Assembly: GCA_964626565.1 (NCBI GenBank)
Contig: CAZVFX010000001.1
Location: 1-64,000 of the forward strand
Direction of reading: 5' to 3'
Length of the DNA: 64,000 nucleotides
DNA from: CAZVFX01 sp964626565
Lineage (GTDB): Bacteria > Myxococcota_A > UBA9042 > CAIXZC01
Shown: positions 62,339 to 64,000 of the stretch, piece after piece
Layout of the letters: every line of letters starts with the position of its first letter
How positions within the stretch are numbered: position 1 is the stretch's first letter
Notes under the pieces: model-generated
Seen by the model: the letters and a program-made list of their open reading frames with translations, nothing else
Database searches by the model: none
Told to the model about the DNA's origin: nothing
Made by a program: the position numbers and the translations under genes

Positions 62339-62465
62339 CAGTTATCAATTATCAATGCTCAATCATCAATTACCAATGCTCAATTTCGGAGGCAAAGTCC
62401 ATGGCCAGGCTCCATGGCCAGGGGGCAGTCATTGAAAATTGAAAATTGGTAATTGGAAATTGCCT
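62339..62465. repeat. heptamer tandem repeat, CAATTAT class, copy C, with inverted second arm
   Basis: Left arm 62339-62387: CAGTTAT, CAATTAT, CAATGCT, CAATCAT, CAATTAC, CAATGCT, CAATTTC. Centre: a tandem 13-base unit TCCATGGCCAGGC/TCCATGGCCAGGG at 62398-62423. Right arm 62430-62464: ATTGAAA, ATTGAAA, ATTGGTA, ATTGGAA and ATTGCC, the same heptads in opposite orientation. It fills the gap between xerC and the radical SAM gene. Confidence 0.88.
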
Positions 62466-63407
62466 CTAAAGCAGTTTCTTCTTCGGCAGTGATTCAAGTC
62501 GGGGCGGGACGATGAAACATCGATCGGAGTACATGTCGGCGTTGCGGCAGGCGCAAATGAGGGCCCTCATGCCCAGGCGGTCGGCGCTTTCCTTGAACTC
62601 TTCGTATTTCCGGCGCCGGTATTTGCGGTCGAGGAGCCGCTCGAGCCGGCCTTCCGACGACTTGTACCAGTGCCCCAACATAGAGGCCTGGACCCGATTG
62701 ACGCGGTCTCTCATCCTCGTGGCGACTTCGGGGGTCATTTGCAGATAGCTCACCACCACTTCCCTGACCCCGGCATCCCGGTACATTGAGAGGAGCCGCT
62801 CCACCTGCTCCCGGGAGTCATTTTCCATGGGCATGAGGGGTTCGATGCGGCCCCTTAGCGGTACTCCCCTGGCCCCTACTGCTTTTATCGCTGCGAGCCG
62901 TTGAGCCAGCGGCGGCACACGCGGCTCGAAGTTCCGCTGGAAGCTCTCGCTCACCGCGGCCAGGTTACAGCTCACGATGACGCGGTGGGGCCGGTTGGCG
63001 AGGATGTCCAGCACGTCCGGGGGGATGAGCCCCTTGGTGGCGACGCTCACATGGATGTCGTTGTCGAGGAGGGTCTGGATACACCGAGCTGCAATCTCGT
63101 TGGCCTGAGCATTTCCGAAGAACGCATCGGAAGCGCTATTGAACAGCACCATGCGGAATTCGGTGCCCCGTCGTTTGAGCCCTTCCACCTCCTCTTCCAA
63201 CTGCTCGGGGAGTTCGGTATAGAGCACCACCGAGTCGGCCGGCGTCTGCTTTCTTGCCCGGAACTTGCAGTAAGCGCATTCGTAGGCGCATCCGCTCACC
63301 ACGTTGAGGGAGTAGACTCCCATACGGGCCAGACACTGAGGCACACCGGTGCCGAGAGCTCGACTCTTGCGTTTCTTCTTCTGCACCTGGATCTGGACAG
63401 AGATCAC
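62466..63407 (-). CDS. radical SAM protein, spore-photoproduct-lyase-like family
   Basis: A 313-residue radical SAM protein. The iron-sulfur triad is CAYECAYC near residue 35, following SLNVVSGCAYE, which resembles SplB-type (spore photoproduct lyase-related) and Rv2578c-like groups of unknown function. Later GRIEPLMPMENDS and VVVSYLQMTPE fit the barrel. A Cys at the C-terminal third (ALICACRNADMYSDRCF) could hold a second cluster. The substrate is unknown; DNA repair is a guess for the family. I chose GTG 63407 since the frame further upstream (TTG 63491) has no ribosome-binding sequence; the initiation site is uncertain. It diverges from the PP2C gene. Confidence 0.75.
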   Translation of the reverse strand: MISVQIQVQKKKRKSRALGTGVPQCLARMGVYSLNVVSGCAYECAYCKFRARKQTPADSVVLYTELPEQLEEEVEGLKRRGTEFRMVLFNSASDAFFGNAQANEIAARCIQTLLDNDIHVSVATKGLIPPDVLDILANRPHRVIVSCNLAAVSESFQRNFEPRVPPLAQRLAAIKAVGARGVPLRGRIEPLMPMENDSREQVERLLSMYRDAGVREVVVSYLQMTPEVATRMRDRVNRVQASMLGHWYKSSEGRLERLLDRKYRRRKYEEFKESADRLGMRALICACRNADMYSDRCFIVPPRLESLPKKKLL

Positions 63408-63506
63408 CTTACGCCCCGCACAAGCCCGTTTAGAATCGATTATAGGGGCCGATCCGTTGCAGAGCCAAAAAAGTAACGATTCATCGACCAACTGTGTTGT
63501 TTGAGG

Positions 63507-63535
63507 TTTTCAACCTTGAACTTTCCTGCTATATT
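63507..63535 (+). promoter_or_regulatory. candidate promoter for PP2C gene
   Basis: TTTTCA at 63507-63512 and TATATT at 63530-63535 are separated by 17 bases, and the start ATG is at 63543. No clear ribosome-binding sequence lies between, so a short or leaderless message is possible. Confidence 0.35.
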
Positions 63536-63542
63536 ACGCAGC

Positions 63543-64000
63543 ATGAAATGTGTCGCGTTTGCAGGTACACATCCAGGTTATCTTCGCTCCAATAATGAGG
63601 ATGCCCATCTTCTCCTGCCGGAACGGGGGATGTATGTGGTCGCAGACGGCATGGCCGGGCACCGTTTCGGCGAGTTGGCTTCCGCGATCGCGGCGAACAC
63701 CATGCGCCGGTTCTATCTTAGCGATGAACTTGACACCCTTCTGGCCGCTCAGTTCAGGCGGGCCAAGAAGGCCAACCTGGAGCCGAAGCAGTACCCGTAC
63801 GAGCAGTTCAAGCTGCGGCGCTCCATAGAAGAAGCCAACCTGGCGATTTTCAATACCGCGCGGCGGAATCCCCAATACGAGACCATGGGGACAACCCTGG
63901 TGGCCACCGTTTTTACTGACAAGAACGTATTCATCGCCCACGTCGGCGACAGCAGGATCTACCGGGTGCGGGATGGAAAGTTGACCCAGTTGACCGCGGA
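63543..64000 (+). CDS. PP2C-type protein phosphatase, 3' truncated by window edge
   Basis: The first 152 residues of a metal-dependent Ser/Thr phosphatase that runs off the right edge. The PP2C motifs are present: RSNNEDAHLLL, YVVADGMAGH (usual DGMGGH, here with Ala), a long alpha-helical segment rich in Lys/Arg/Glu around residues 75-100, METMGTTLVATVF-like TMGTTLVATVF, and IAHVGDSRIYRVRDG. The acidic residues that bind Mn/Mg are kept. It removes phosphate from Ser/Thr, and so would counter the kinases whose marks the FHA proteins at 52.8-55.5 kb read. ATG 63543 directly starts the family sequence. Confidence 0.88.
   Translation, partial: MKCVAFAGTHPGYLRSNNEDAHLLLPERGMYVVADGMAGHRFGELASAIAANTMRRFYLSDELDTLLAAQFRRAKKANLEPKQYPYEQFKLRRSIEEANLAIFNTARRNPQYETMGTTLVATVFTDKNVFIAHVGDSRIYRVRDGKLTQLTA

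Overview
The window is GC-rich, gene-dense bacterial chromosome. It has 43 protein genes, two of them cut by the window edges, and no gap longer than about 200 bp. It contains no rRNA, tRNA, CRISPR array, insertion sequence or phage gene that I can see. The cell is Gram-negative: there are TamA/BamA, TamB, FadL-like and other outer-membrane barrels and at least nine lipoproteins. Very large cysteine-rich lipoproteins with MopE-type and DDGNxCTDDxCDP-type repeats, FHA proteins, a PP2C phosphatase and an ECF sigma/anti-sigma pair point to Myxococcota or a related former deltaproteobacterial lineage. That assignment is an inference from gene content; no marker gene was placed on a tree.

Layout, left to right. 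1-4.9 kb (+): DUF547 protein, TVP38-type membrane protein, mercuric-reductase-like flavoprotein, then a membrane sulfatase/phosphatase with a MopE-like insert. 5.0-13.8 kb (+): a 1190-residue Cys-rich lipoprotein overlapping a transaldolase-family gene, which overlaps ttcA; then an outer-membrane protein, a polytopic membrane protein and a lipoprotein phosphoesterase. 13.8-25.8 kb (-): TGS GTPase, DCD1-like dCMP deaminase, PlsB-type acyltransferase, two more giant Cys-rich lipoproteins and a small hypothetical gene. 25.9-37.9 kb (+): an AsmA-like gene, tamB and a tamA with about seven POTRA domains (envelope lipid/outer-membrane protein module), then an HU gene and pyrG. 37.9-44.5 kb (-): a lipoprotein; a tightly overlapping permease-galactokinase-nucleotidyltransferase-barrel operon; a small Cys-rich lipoprotein; an M48 protease. 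44.6-52.8 kb (+): mini-DnaJ, FadL-like barrel, lipoprotein, ECF sigma, long anti-sigma, Ig-like lipoprotein, small membrane protein. 52.8-63.4 kb (-): two coupled FHA genes, one with a degenerate CpaF-type ATPase domain; a GH35-like lipoprotein that appears to lack its catalytic residues; xerC-hslV-hslU; a radical SAM gene. The start of a PP2C phosphatase gene (+) closes the window.

Three themes cut across the genes. First, several proteins look like degenerate members of catalytic families (CpaF-like, GH35-like, a P-loop domain on dCMP deaminase, a GTPase with altered G3/G4). Second, secreted lipoproteins share a plan: lipobox, acidic Val/Asp/Pro/Glu spacer, then the functional region. Third, the spaces between genes carry tandem heptamer repeats of two classes (CAATTAT type at three loci; GGCGGTA/GTTAGCA type at two loci). 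They sometimes supply stop codons or a ribosome-binding sequence, and they are the clearest structure that the gene annotation does not explain.
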